From positions 8,553,823-8,617,822 of the forward strand of contig OZ018408.1 in assembly GCA_963969595.1 (NCBI GenBank): 64,000 nt of DNA, given 5' to 3'. The notes under the pieces are model-generated. The model had not been told where the DNA came from and searched no databases. It worked only from the letters and a program-made list of their open reading frames with translations. Source of the stretch: Neckera pumila (Eukaryota > Streptophyta > Bryopsida > Hypnales > Neckeraceae). Below, in pieces: positions 48,601 to 62,341 of this stretch (positions within the stretch are counted from its first letter, which is position 1; each line of letters starts with the position of its first letter). Both the position numbers and the translations under genes were made by a program.

Positions 48601-50659
48601 GAAGCGTTTCTACGATTATTTGGGTGTTCCACTACTGTCTCAGGTGGGTTACGGATTCTTTGGTTATGTAAGTATGATGTTAACAGATGAGTAGAGTCTC
48701 TGTCTACATTTTGGATCCATTAGGCTTTCATCTGCAATTCCAGGTTCTGAGTGTCATGCTGAAGATTGTCACTCCCCTTTGTGATTGTGCCCAAATTTGG
48801 AGATGGTTTAGTGTCTTTCTCGAGTTGCTCCGTTGTTTTATGATGAGGTATGGAAAAGAGTGAATGTCCGGTTGCAATTTTCTTGAGATGCTCTTCCTAT
48901 TATTTACAATGCTTACACTACTAAAAGATAAATTTCGTGTTGTCCAGGCAATAAAACGTGAAGTTATCGCGTATGGGTCTCTTGACGCAGCTCAGATTGA
49001 AGCTTTGGTTGCATGGGCTTTACCGTATGCTCAACGCTATATAAGGCAGCATCACATGGACGTTTTTAATGATTCAGGCAAGCGTATCAAAAAGCAATTG
49101 AAGAAGCTGCGTTTTGTAGTTGTCGATCAACTGTACTTCCGACATTGCATCCATTCTGCTCAAATACACTCATCCGGGAGAACACAATGTGGGTGTTTAC
49201 TTGAGGTATGTCTTTGAAATCTCTTCATTCTCTCGCTTGACTGGCAAATATTTTAGATACGAGACAATGCAGATTACTAGGTTGTTGTACCTCCTTTGAT
49301 AATATGTTGACCTGTTCTTCATAGATGCTCTGTGCTTTATTATGACTAAATCCCAATATTTACTAAAGGCTCTTTCGGTGGACAGGAAAATACGTTCCAC
49401 GTTGCAGCCGCTCGTTGCGAGGACCATTGTATGATCTACACCGAGCTCTCTCGGCTCTTCTTTTCAGGCGAAGTCAACCTGCAGTTAGCTAATTTCTTGC
49501 ATCTCATTACCATGATGGCCTCTTTAGGATCTCAAGAAGCCGACGTGGAGTTATATATGGTCAACACACAAGGTGTTCAATCGCTACCTGATGGGGTTGC
49601 TCCATGGAAACTAAGACGGAGGCTTGAAGAAGCCAACCCTGTGATTGAGGTTACTGCACCTGGGAAGGATAGTGCATCACTTGCTGAGGTTTATTTGAAA
49701 AGGCACGCTAAAGAAGAGGAATTGTTACCTATCAGGGGGAAGTCCTGTCAGTCATATTCTGGGTGGCCACCCCGTTCCTGGGTTCCCCTGCCCACTGTGA
49801 AGGCCACTGCGATGTCCTCCGTCCTGGTGAAACCCGAATCCGGGCCCCTTGTAACTGGGAGTAAGTTGGATCGAACCTCAGCAGCAACATTTACTACAGA
49901 GATCCATTCAAGCGGAGTATCTACCAGCCCAAGAGCAAGTTCCTGGTATACAACTGCATCTGAGGTCGGATTGGTGACTGACAGTCGAGACCCGCGGATG
50001 TTTGGCGCGACATCATCTGGAAGGACTTTTCAGCAAACCACGGTAAGCAATTTAAAAGCCTTCGTGGAATTACTTGATTTCATAGGAGGAATGTTTTTGT
50101 GAAACGCTAATGAATTTTCCTAGAATGTTTATATTTTACGTTTATATATTTTTTTTGGTTACTGATATGATCACGTCATGTGCAGGCACGGGAACAGTTG
50201 ATTATGACTCCCACCACTGAGCAACAACAAATTACCGGCCGGACAGGCGAGGAAGTCGCCTATCAGTATCTCACGAAGAAGTATGGTGCCAAGCATGTGA
50301 AGTGGGTCAACGAAGATGGGGAGACGGGGGCTCCTTTCGACATGACAGTGCAAAATGAGTCTGGGAAACAGGAGTTTGTGGAGGTGAAAACCACGCGCTC
50401 GCAGGATAAGGACTGGTTCGAGGTTTCAGCTCGTGAGTGGGAGTTTGCACAAATTCATGGGGATTTGTACACTGTGCTCCGTGTGATCCTTCCGAGTGCG
50501 GACAAGGCGTACCAAATCATTCGATTCTCGAATCCTGTCCAGCTCTGTCGAGACCGTGTTATCCAGCTCGCCCTCATCCTCCCCTTCAATCATACCTTAG
50601 GTGCGCCTGGAGTACCGTCTCCACAATGTATCCAAGTAGCTACATACAGCCCAAGCTGA
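39694..50659 (+). CDS. NOV: NO VEIN (NOV) orthologue: GHKL ATPase plus DUF3883 protein
   Basis: NOV is a very large plant nuclear protein needed in Arabidopsis for vascular development and cell fate. Fifteen exons join in phase: 39694-40188, 40303-40631, 40927-41464, 41556-41693, 42121-42298, 42429-43882, 44187-44399, 44751-45338, 45500-47242, 47403-47515, 47742-48147, 48311-48643, 48948-49205, 49386-50042, 50186-50659, giving 2638 aa against about 2700 for Arabidopsis NOV. The N-terminus is Pro/Met/Gly-rich. Near residues 1030-1110 lies a Bergerat ATPase: DSHFVLELVQNADDN (N-box), NNEEGF (G1) and GYIGHKGIGFKSVF (G2). The C-terminal DUF3883 (about 2498-2615) has GRTGEEVAYQYL, APFDMTV and FVEVKTTR, a PD-(D/E)xK-like signature. 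The exon 4 donor (TCT|GTGTAT) is the weakest join. It converges on RecG. Confidence 0.92.
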
Positions 50660-53584
50660 CCTGCCCTTAAACTAGTCACATGTCACTGTTGGTAGGGATA
50701 CATTCCTTGTGTCACGGGGACACAGAAGCGCACAGACGGACAGGTTTTGATTTTTTGCAAATTTATAATCTAACTGCAACGATTTTGATTATAGAGGTCA
50801 TTTTTTTTCGTGTCAACCAGTAAAAGTATTGGTTGTCACGTTGGTTCTCTCTCTATTTGGCTGTCAAAAGCCAACTGGATTCGTTATTACTCGTATATTG
50901 TAGCTACTGTAGCTTACTTGGATTTGGGGCTTGCATTTGGAGCTGTAGTTTTAGAACAGTCTCATGCTAGCCCCCGTGCCAGGCCACGCAGGCTTGGAGT
51001 CGGGCTACGTGATGCCCATGTAAGAAAGATTCTGAATCCAAGTTTGGGTAGTCTTCCTAGGACCTCAAATGTCCTTTAAGGTTTAAATTTGTATGTAGTG
51101 AGGTTCTTTCAGTGATATGAAACCTTTGGAATTTGAATGATGTTTCATAATTGGTGGGTGGGTTTCAATGAAAGTAAAACATCATTTTCTTTCCGCTAGT
51201 TAGGGTGTAATTTCTTGCATGTTTATCTTTATCAATAACATTCTTACCGTGTGCTATATCTAGTAGTGTGCATGAAACAAGGCTCACAACTCCTTTTTAT
51301 TAATTCCTAAAGGGAAATAGAGTTTTCAAACTGAATGGTAGCACTAATTTTTTTCAGTATGGATTCAGTATTGGATTGTGAATTGTCCAATTTTTAGAAA
51401 AAAGATTGAGGTTGTGAGATGTATTTGAATTTTGGATCAAATATAGTTTAATTCCTTGAAGTACTTGAGATCATGTCAAACTTGGGTTCTAGTATGAGAG
51501 ACAAGGGGCTTGTATGCACATTGTCAAAAAGAAGTCAAAGAGAGTACCATGCCGTTGGTGAAGGGGGCCAGTTTGCATCGTCAGCTTTGCATCTGTGTTT
51601 TTTTTGAACGGTGTTGAAGCATAATGTGCAGCACAACATGCTACTAAGGTAAAGCCACCTATAACCGACCGAATAAGGAATTCCAACATGATCTAAAGTA
51701 GTGAAGGCAAAACAAATATTTTTCAGAGGTACATCAATAGAAATGACAAGGATCGCAAAAAATTTGGTAATTTTATCGCTTGAACTGAAATTATTATGAA
51801 TTTTGGAAGGCAAAAAGTGCTCTAGATCCATGGCCAACCTCTTGACGCTTCCAATTCCAATCATTCAGTAACTTTCTCCCTAATCATTATTTTCTATTTT
51901 CTTTCTTACATCTTGGGACATGTGTCATATATTTATTAGTTTCAACCTTGAAAAGGAAAAAAAACATTCTAAGCTTGATAAAAAATACGTGCATCTATAG
52001 ATTGGGAATGGGTCATTGGTTGGGAATGGGTGGCTCTACCTTAGATTGATTTCATATCTTGAAACTTCTTATTCCCTATTTCAGCATTCATTTGAGGTAC
52101 TCTATTTTCTTTTGCTTGTATAATTTGATCATCACTTGAATCAACTCAATGATTGAATTTGAACTCCTATAGTGTTCCAATTGTTCATTTGCAAGCAATT
52201 TCGAAGATGTTTGTGCAAATGCACAAGAAATCCTTGCCTGATAACACGGTGAACTTAAAAGGCACAAATGGGAAGGTATGGCTATTAACTATATAAAACT
52301 CTTCCATAGAAACAACAATCTTTCGCTTTAGTTGGCATGTCTTTGTGGAAGACAACTTGAAACTCAGCAATGTAATTCTCTTTACTATGTTTGCCAAAAA
52401 CCACTTCACAATTTACACCTTCAAGCAAGAATGGCTTGGAGCTTTTGAACCCAACTAATGCCGTCAACGACAACTCCATACAAATTCCGAAATTTTTTTC
52501 TCTTTGAAAGAAACCCAAAATTATTACAAGATTCTAAGCACATGATCATAACACTTCTTGTTGATAGGTATTAACATGATTCTCTCTTTGTGCTTCTCAA
52601 AGAATCTCCAAATATTAAGAAATTCAACATTTTTATATTAGATATAGTAATGAATGATTCAAGCCATGGTCCCTTCATTAAATGCTTTCTTTCTTAAGAG
52701 AAATTTAAGAATTCGGGCTATTGAATTTAAATTGTAGTCATTTGAGTCAATTGTTGCAAATATTGTGGTCTTGTGGCACATCCTACTCAACCATGGTTTC
52801 TATTAGTGATGTATAGTAGTCTAACAAAAGTTTAAGACCAACTCCTTGGTTTCCTTTTAGAAAACACCCAATTTCAAACTCACAACACCACAATTCTAAG
52901 GCAATTCTTACACCATTTCTTCCTTGCACAATCTCAATCAATCATATCAAACTTCAATTTTGAAAAACCAAAACATTATTTGTGGTGGATTTTAAAATTT
53001 CAAGATTTTACATGATGATGGATTCAAAACTCACTGCTGAATTTTCAAAATTCAATAGCATACATATGTTGGAAACAGCAATAGGCACATCTTGAAAAAG
53101 TTTCAAAATTCACACGTCAAAGAGTTCAAAGCTGGGGATTTGAATCCCTTTGTACGTCCATCCCTCAAAACATAGATGTTGCAATTAGGGTGGAGTCATA
53201 ATAAGGTGAGGAAACCTTGATAATAAGCATCACAGTGAGCTGCTGAATACCCAGAAACTCGAGCACTGAAGGGGCTAAATGCACTACAACGCGCAGCCTG
53301 TCTGCTGCTTGCCTAGGATCTTACTCTCAATCCCATATTCTGTACTCCACCTGTGATTAGCAGCTAGTTGAACTACCGCAACTCAAACGACTGCAAAACT
53401 TTGTCACAACAAATGCTGGACATGAATAAGATCATGATATTGGTACAAATTCCCTTTTTCTGCTGAAAGGTGTAGTACCGTTAGTGTCAACCTGAACTGC
53501 CTTTCAGCTGCAGAGTGGAGTAATCCATGAGATTGGTCACTAACCTGCACATTGAAAGAACAGGCTCCTATCAAAAATTTGACA
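50660..53584. other. Intergenic between convergent NO VEIN and RecG
   Basis: This should contain both 3' UTRs. Minus-strand frames at 51489-51864 and 52185-52518 have AT-biased composition and no recognisable family; they may be old remnants. A possible isolated TTAA-family end (TTAATTCCTAAAGGG near 51300) has no partner. Confidence 0.45.
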
Positions 53585-56500
53585 CTAGCCTAAATTACCT
53601 GGTGGTCGACGTATGCTCAGCTCCTGCTTGATACGAGGTACACCTTCGAGACCATGGAAATTGCGAAGAATTTCCTACACATAGAAACAAGAAACAGGTT
53701 TTCACAGGAATCAGTCACCCATCTCAATACTTCACCGTCAATCTTTCTATTTCATTATTGCAGACGGGATATTATGTTCAAAAACAACTAGGAGATTCCG
53801 ACACTACCTCCTAAGGCACTCTTTATATTTAAAAATCAGAAACTGCACACGCGTACCTCAGCAGCAGCACGTGCATGCTCTAAAATTTCCCCGTCTTGAT
53901 CAAGCCTTGCGATGCTGAACTCTGGAAGATAACCCGACTGCCTTTTTCCCAACATGTCCCCAGGCCCTCTCTGTTTCAGATCTATCTCGGCCAAGTAGAA
54001 TCCATCGTTAGAATGCTCAAGGAGCTGCAGACGAAGTAAAGACGCCACGGAAGATCCCAGTAATATACATTTGGAGTCCCTGCTGCCACGTCCTACACGT
54101 CCCCTGAGCTGGTGAAGTTGCGCCATGCCATATCGTTCAGCGTGCTCGATGACTATCATGGATGCCTCGGGAATGTCAATTCCAACTTCAATAACGGTTG
54201 TGGAAACCAGAATCTGGGATTTACCTGCCTTAAAAAGTTCCATTGCTGCTTCTTTCTCATGGGCCTAATGAGATGCAGAGAGCACTTTGTCAGGATTTTC
54301 CGCATAAACTTTAACTAAACGGACGACAAAAAATGCAACAATTATGTTTGGAAGGAGTTATTGTAATGGTAATGTCAAAACCTTCATGCGACCATGAACA
54401 ATCCCACATTGGAAATTGTCAAACTCTTTCGTAAGTGTCTCAAATTCTGTTTCAGCTGCTCGTAGTTCTGGTAACTCCTCTGACAGCTCAATTACTGGGT
54501 ACACCACAAACACCCTCCCTCCGGTCTCCAGCTCCTCCTTCATCATCTGCAACCACATATCACAACCAGTGAGAACGAGAATTGTCCTCTAATCAACCAT
54601 AGTAACATACTAAACTACAAGTTATCTACAAGAAATTTCACTTGACAATACTAAAGAGGTGGCTCATTCCTTGATGATTTTATAAGAGCTCCATGCGATC
54701 AGATTCTAAGCTTGTAATTCCATGTACACTGCAATAGATGCAGTCACTGTACAGTATGCTCTAAATAGAAGAAAACAAGACCTTATAAACTTGCAGACGT
54801 CCTTTCTCGTTGCCCTCAAATGCCATGGTGGTTGTCTTCGGTCGTCCAGGTGGCAACTCCGTTATCTGAACAGAAACAACTGAACATGTTCAAGTACTCA
54901 ACCAACAAGTATCGCCCAGAATATTCACATATGGATAAAATGAAGTACTTCCAAAAGATATTTGAAAACCGTGCCTACCAAATCTCAAAACCCCTAATAT
55001 TTGAGTCATGAACGCCCCTTGTTCGTTGTGAAAACACATTCAAAAGCGTATTCCTGGACTGACAGTCTTTCACATAATGACAAGCACATTGAAAGAAATT
55101 AATGGCCAGTAATAAACCTGACTCATTGACATGTCTCCATGCATTGCCAATGCTAAAGTGCGAGGAATGGGAGTGGCTGACATTGCCAGAATATGCGGAG
55201 CACTCAATAGGACATTCGAAGGTCCCTCCCTCTCACTGTCCACACCCTCAACCGACTCACTGTTCTCGCCACTGAGCACCACTCCATTATCTCGAACCTG
55301 GGACATCAAGAAAAAAATCAATTATCAAATACTCAATAATAAGGCCTCAATACATGAAGACACTAAGAGTAAATTCAGGTTGGAAATGAAGCTGTGAACA
55401 TCAAAAATATTCTTCTGAAAAGTTGTTGAGTAAATCTCTTCATTGTAATTGCACAGAAGCCAAGGAATCGAGAAGGTATATCAGGGAACAAAAGTTCGAC
55501 CTTGCTAGTTAGTCGCCCACGCTGTGCAACACCAAAACGGTGTTGTTCATCCACAACAGCTAAGCCCAGGTTTGCAAACTTAACACTCTCAGAAATGAGG
55601 CTGTGGGTTCCAACTGCAAGTGTTATCTCCCCGCTCTCCAAGTCCTGAAAAAAAAAATTCAACCACAAACATGTCATCTCAATCACAAAGACACAAAGAG
55701 GTAACACGTATCCTCTTCAACATACAACGTAGATAATTAAAGATGATACCAGATGCAAGTGTCGATAAATATCGATATCTCAGTGACCAAAGATGAGTGC
55801 AGTAATCCTGAAGTGCGTAATGCCCAAGAGTGGCCGCATCCATAGGAACTGAAACTCCGTTCGGGAAATTTCCTTGAACCAAATTGAAAGAAGAAACCAT
55901 GCCCTACATGTTTGTCAAAGTAAAAATATGTTGGGAAACTTATTAAAATTGGCAATGAGGTTCCCAAATTGACTTTCTAATTTTAGTTCAGACACGAAGC
56001 GCTTAAAAATTACTAAAAATTGCTTCAAACCAATTCTTCACTTACATCATGCAGTGAGCACCTATTTCCCAATGCCTTCATTTCCACATAAGTCCCGTGG
56101 CCGTGAAAATTAGCGTGCATTTGTTTTAAAACGACGAGCAAACAAAAACATAAGCGACCTAGACTGGAATTTTTAGTACTTTGGACACAACATGATTCTT
56201 CAACAAGAACTCTTGAATATCGACGTAAGAAGTGAGGACCTTACATTTCGTATACTACGAGCTTTGGCGATTGAAGTGGACCCGGTCAGTAGAGCTACCC
56301 GAGGTCGTTCATGGTCTTCTAAAACGTCCAGCCACCCCATTATCCTTTGATAATGTTGGATGGCTAAAAATTCAGTAGGTGCCATCAGAGCTCCCTGCAC
56401 CAGAGTACAACTCTGTCAGCAACTCAGCACCACGAACGTCTTTCTTACTACCCATGATCCTCATAGCCCAGTCTTTGCAATACCAACAGAATTAATATTC

Positions 56501-59500
56501 ATAAGCATCATGCATCAGTCTCCTCCATACACAGAAAGAAGAGGGAATAATGTCAAAAAATTGCCTCACGGCTACTTATCACACCACACCTCCTTTTTCC
56601 ACTTCTTCCTTATAAGTGGCAACAGCACGTCCCATTCCACAGAAAATATGTTCATTGACCCAATTAAAACTCGAAAACGGAGGATAGACCTGACCTGGTA
56701 ACCAGCATCGATCACTTCTATGAGGCCAAGAAAGGCAACCACAGTCTTTCCACATCCCACATCTCCCTGCACGCAAAAGAATATCACCGAAAATTGAAGA
56801 ATACATTTGTTCACCGACTTGGACTACCGACGTGGACTGAAAGAAAGCACAATGTAAGCTTGTAGTATTTCGGATCACAGTGATCACTCTAAATATTGAC
56901 CCTCCATATAACTGCTTGCATTTTGATACTAATGAATAACCCACCCGTAGTTCCTCAAATGAACGAGGTAAAGGTTTTCATACTGGAGTGTGAGCTACAC
57001 AAAAAGGCAACAAGAACGATCTGACGTACACGTAGAGTGGCAAATACATTAGGCACTTCCTTCAAAGCCTCTCATAACTGACAATCAATCATATCTGACT
57101 ACACCAAATTGACCAGAAATAAGCGTTTCCAGATACCTGCAAAAGACGACTCATCGGAACTGGTCTTTGAAGATCCCACATTATTTCAGATGCTACCTTC
57201 TTTTGAGAATCTGTCAACGTGTAGGGCAGTGAGTTCACCAACTTCAGGGTCAACGGTGACCACTGTTCGATGTCTAAAGTGCCGCATTCTCCACCAATTG
57301 ATGGCCCCGAAGATCCCAAACACTTGTTTGCCAAAGGCTGTCTTTGAAGAAGCAATCCTAACTGCACAAACGCAGCAGTACATGCAGTGTTGGGTCCAAC
57401 TTCGAGGAAACAATCATGAAGTGCGACTGATCAACCATGCCGGTACAACCTTAGTCGAAAACGATCTAGAGCATCCAAAAGCTTCAGTGCCAATCTAATG
57501 GCAAAAACCTGAAGGTAGAAGAACTCATCAAACACAAGTCTCTGGCGAGCTTGTTCAGCATCTTTTGAGTCCTGAGGAGTGTGTATCCCAAAGTAGGCCT
57601 GCAATCAAATTGACATTACAGTCAAAAGAGACAAATAATAGTCAAAGGAGACAAATACCCTATGAATGTACTCTAAATTCTTGTACATATCTGATGCAAA
57701 ATAACCATCATCCAGCACGACACTGTAGAAACTTGGCATCACTTTGTATTCGAAGCTTTGGAAGAGCTAAGAAAGGAAAATTCTTCGCTCAGCAAATTAG
57801 GAACATGCTTCTAGATTTAATGATAATGAGACCCTCTTCAATACCTGTCGCAATTTCACAAACTCGTACTTTTTCCGGATGTCTTCCGGTAATGGATCGA
57901 GATTCAATGGAAGGGCTGGCAATAGTCTGCGGCTCAGAACAAATAAAATTTACAACTAATGCACAATAATCATATATGAGTATGTAAGAATGTATATAAG
58001 CAATCACACCAATGAAGCGCTTGAATTCCACATCACTCGCATACTCTAGCTTCAGAAAGCAGAACTCAAGGTAAAGAAAAAGATATCAGTCTCTATTCAA
58101 GATCACAGAGTAGCAAAGATTCGGAAAACCATTGGCTTAATCGAACGTAAAATTCCTTCATCGTTAGAATCGCTGAAGTTCTACCAGATATACAAGTAGA
58201 ACAGGAAGAAGTGAAAAATTACCGCTGAATGCAAAATTCCAGAGTTTTGGGTTGCAACCCACCCTTAGAAGGATAGACAGGGTATGGTTTTCCACTCATC
58301 TCAAGCTCAGGTTTCATCTCGTCACCACCATCCACAGCTGAGTCGTTGGAGCCTTGGTCCCAGAGTTCCAGATTGTACTCCCTTATTTCAAAGTGATCCT
58401 CACGAGGCAGCGCTTTTACCTATAACAGTCCATCTCGGTGAGCTCCAGGACTGGTGATCATTAAGCACGTCAACACACGTTTGGACTGGAGAAAAAACTG
58501 TCAAACATGAGAAAAATATACTGATGCAGGTCACAGCGACAAAATTCCAGAATAGAAGTCATCAAGTTGTAGAAAACTTAAAGGCTCACCTTGCCACCCA
58601 CAGCCACCGGTGCATTTAAAGGATAATTTGCAGCCATCTTGTTCAAAAACCACGGATTTGTAAAGCGAGCACCCCTGAAAAACTTCTTCAGATGCAGGAA
58701 CACTATTTTTCCTTGTTGGGAACTGTTTTCATCAGCTGGCTCGCCTGAGGCGACCTGAGAATCAACCTTACTCTTAACAACGACTTCAATGGCACCTAAG
58801 CTCGCTCCCAAGCGAAGACCCCTGCAGGTGGCACACAGGTACATTAAAAACTAGCAAATTCTTGCAAGTAGCAGAAAGTGCAACAACTTTCTCTAAAGGT
58901 CTTCAGAACGCAATATAAACTGCTAGGAGTCGTGAACCACCTAGAATGCAAGAGTGAGAAGAATGCAAAATATAATGATGATGAAAAAATTGCTGAGACG
59001 ACCATGTTGATTGTTGCACAATATAAAAGGTATATTAGCACTGACACTGAAAAGTACCTTGACGATACGATGGTTCCAACAAAACTTAGATGCTGCCCAT
59101 CTTCAACTCTCTGCCCGGCCTGCTGGAAATTCACATATGCCCTGGGAAAGTGCTGAAGTAGCATCCGCAACTGATAGCCCAAATTGCGCTCATTAGAACG
59201 GGAAGAATGCTCAATTCCCCTCGTTAAACAAAGACACCTGCTAAAGAAAAGCAGTTTCTCATGGTAGAATGTCTCTCATGTTCATATTCATAGGCCAACC
59301 GTGGACAGTCAATGCAACTTCAACAAGGCCCTACTTGTATATCCAAATACTCGTCAACTTACCGTGTGAAAACCATTCTCCTCTAATCGAGAACGCTGAT
59401 ATGCTGATAAATTCTTCACGAAACGCAAAGGAATGTCAAGCACACAGTCTCTGTACTCCGCAGCTCCCCTCATGAGCTTCAGCTCCGTATTATCCTCTTC

Positions 59501-61824
59501 CACATACGAAGAATCGAAGTCAGAGACTTGACTGTGAGTTTCAGAATCTGTAGGAGACTGAGTACTGACTGAAATTCTCGTATCAAGTGTTGGAGCAACT
59601 GCCACTGGACTTTTTGCCAGTTTTTTCTTTGCCTTAAGCACGTCTTTGTCAATGAGTGACTTTTTCTCACTCTCGGTTGTCTCAGAGGGGTTGGCAATCT
59701 CAGGACTGAGTTTCGAAACAGTTGTAAAGTTCTTCCCCTTGTAAAGTTCAATCGGCTCACTGCTTCCAAATTTTATTGCTGAAGGGATGGATTTGGAAGG
59801 CGACACCGCTTCGTTCTTGGCATCAGATATTTTGTCCTTGATAGAATCCCCTACCTTGACTTTCAATTTTGATGTTGTAGGAGCTTCTGACGAAGAGCTT
59901 GGCGGGTCTTGGAGGCCAAAGCTTGCCTCCCGTAAGGCAACATGATGAGCAACTAGATCCTGGGTGTCGAGAAAGCCCATGGCTTGAGCTACCTAATCAG
60001 AAAACTGCATTGTTACCACTCCACACTCACAAAATTCGGAAAGGAAGATGAACTCCAAGTGCTTCCGCAGGCAAAACAATCACCACAACCAGTGAAGAAG
60101 TGAGGAACTCTAATATTAAGATGAAACCACCCCAGAATCACAACGGATAGAATGGCAAATCAATCAACTCGGAATTACTTGAAGATATGCAGGCATACTC
60201 TGTCCAGAAGTTGGGCACGATTCAAGGAATCCAATCGATCATATCTTTTGGCATCGCTCTCCAAAGACGAAAAGACACTATCAGCTGCGGTCGACTTCAG
60301 GGAAAGTTGTGCGTACAAGAACTCCCCGAACCTGAACATCGTAACACAATACTTGAAACAATCAAAATTCGCAAACATAGAGAAAAAACACTATCGTAAG
60401 TCACACCCTCAAAGCTTTTACTCAATAGAGCTGATGCAATACATAGAAACCTCAAAATTGAACATCTTACAACTTCTTATGATGTAACGTGCAGCTTACC
60501 GAGAAGCCACGCCGGAAACATTTGAGAAACCATGTTGAGCTTCATATACCATAGCTTTTAATAGCTTCCCATCATCCAATACCTGCAAGAGCCGCCACCA
60601 CATAAGCTCCGGACCCGCCCGACATAAGAGCAGGAAAAGCAAGCAAGGCTTTGCATCTTCATATCCTCACAGTAAAGTTCTTACCATGGGCTGGCCTTCA
60701 GAACTTGTACAAAGGTGAGAAAGAGATCTTCTCCTAGGAGACTTGACAGCGGTTCCAAAGGGGATGGAGGAACAGACTGGAGGGCAACTTCGACATACAC
60801 AACTACCTGAGCATTCAAGACGTAGAAACTGGGTAAGCTACAGCTGAAAGATGGCAGAGCTCCATCATAATCATTTCAGTAGATGGAGCAGCTACTGCAA
60901 CGGAGCAAAACTATGGTCAAGAGTGACCAACAGGACAAGCCTAAGTTTAACTCGTTGAGCCAATACAACAAAGACGACATTCCCAGAACGTGATGCAGAG
61001 TGGATAAAGAGAGAACCTAAAAAATTCGAATTCTCTCAAACATCTCCATCAGTCAAGACGCCGAGTTAGGGTTTAGGGTTTAAGGTAAGTGCAAAAAGCT
61101 TCATATCAGCCTCAGAATGGGAATTCTACTACTTCCAAAAGAATGCTAAGACCACCATGTGGTAGCATCTGACAGTTAATTTGATAGTACGAGTGCATGC
61201 TCAAATGGTTTGAAATCACCATTTCAAAAACTAGGCAGATCTTGAGGAGTGTCGACTTGGACGCGTCAGCCAAGTGTTCTCCTGCTCATGGAAGAAAAGG
61301 AAATTGTACTAAAAGAGTAAACAATCAGCTCATGAACTTCAAAAACCCTAACTCACGCACTCAGGAGCGGATTATGTCGCGTTCCGTGCGACTCCAATTT
61401 CATGGAATTGATGGACTAGAATCATAGTCTCCCCGGCAGACTTTCATTACTCCTCACTCCTGCTACTTTTACTCCACCTCGCGCCGTTCTCCCGATCACC
61501 TCAATGGCAGCGTTCCAACAGAACTACGAGAATCTACTCATCAGCAAGTATTCAAATCCCTGGACCATTCGCAGATTACACACCTGACGCAGAGTCACAA
61601 AACGAAAGCCGCGGCAGCGACGAAATCAACCAGCTCGACGTGAACGTTCCGTTTAATTGCTGACTCCCGTGCGCCACGAGAACACGAAGCACGGGCACCC
61701 TGAAGGACCGCATCGTGGGAGAATGCAGCGACGGAATAGAGCACCAGGAGCAGTGGCGGCATCGCCAACGGTGTGGCGGGGGACGCATGGAGGGAACCAG
61801 AGTCGCCATCCGAGCAAGCTTCAT
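53585..61824 (-). CDS. RECG: ATP-dependent DNA helicase RecG, plastid-targeted
   Basis: RecG remodels stalled forks and Holliday junctions; plant homologues act in plastids/mitochondria. Nineteen minus-strand exons close in frame (1146 aa): 61584-61824, 60685-60806, 60500-60582, 60199-60331, 59363-59992, 59058-59170, 58590-58821, 58223-58419, 57845-57926, 57509-57598, 57137-57361, 56695-56766, 56245-56394, 55501-55644, 55118-55297, 54782-54865, 54382-54546, 53857-54264, 53585-53674. Residues 1-80 are Arg/Ser-rich with almost no acidic residues ([13 protein letters not shown]...), as in a transit peptide. Then come a plant-specific low-complexity region, the OB wedge (about 400-540), Walker A GDVGCGKT (717-724), DEQH (822-825), SAT (878-880) and motif [14 protein letters not shown] (1030-1041). 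All helicase motifs are intact. Exon 1 is joined on phase and transit-peptide character and is the least certain. Confidence 0.93.
61066..61082. promoter_or_regulatory. Telo-box run inside RecG intron 1
   Basis: TTAGGGTTTAGGGTTTA on the plus strand, so C-rich in the RecG sense strand. It lies within the intron between exons 1 and 2. Confidence 0.65.
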
Positions 61825-62341
61825 CAGCCCTCGTAACTGTAAACCAAGACCATAGCGCTGGGCAATTTCACGTCAAGTGTATCCACAGACCGTGCTTCTC
61901 TTCCCTTGCGCAATCTGCACAGAAATTGCAACAGAGATGTGTCCCGGCACTCGCGCAAATGCCAAGGGGAACCAAGGAGCACTTCGCTGGCGTGGTCGCG
62001 AAATTTGCCGAGTTGGGTCAGGGCATCTCCACCCAAGGATACCCTTTCTGGGGTGATGGCACTTCTGCTGGCCAAATAATTTAAAGATTATTATTATGAA
62101 TAAATTGGCTATTCTTATAATAGGTTTTACTAAAAAAAGATGAAAAGAAAAACAAATTTGAGTTAGAGGGACATGCAAGAACATAAATAATAAAGAAAAG
62201 AAAAGTTTAACTATCTTCTAAATTTTTCGCTGTTTAAAATGTAGAAGAGTTAAAAAAAAAAAAATAGAAATGTTATTTTGTTTTTATTTTTATATTTAAG
62301 GTACTTAATAATGATTAAAATAGTTGAATAGGAGAATCACT
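61825..62341. other. RecG promoter/leader and junction with plastid-derived DNA
   Basis: GC-balanced sequence up to about 62070 should be the RecG leader and promoter. Composition then drops sharply to very AT-rich DNA leading into the psbD copy. The exact junction of the plastid insert is not visible. Confidence 0.5.

Noticed and set aside
48744..48850. Possible extra NO VEIN exon between 48643 and 48948
   Set aside because: It would end in the wrong phase. Direct joining of 48643 to 48948 keeps phase and family similarity (VPLLSQ to AIKREVIAYG).
51489..52518. Minus-strand frames between NO VEIN and RecG
   Set aside because: AT-driven composition, no recognisable motif, no splice continuity.
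58000..58060. Possible RecG exon after CAG-like acceptor
   Set aside because: Phase does not fit, and joining 58223 to 57926 directly restores the conserved sequence (CIQR to [11 protein letters not shown]).
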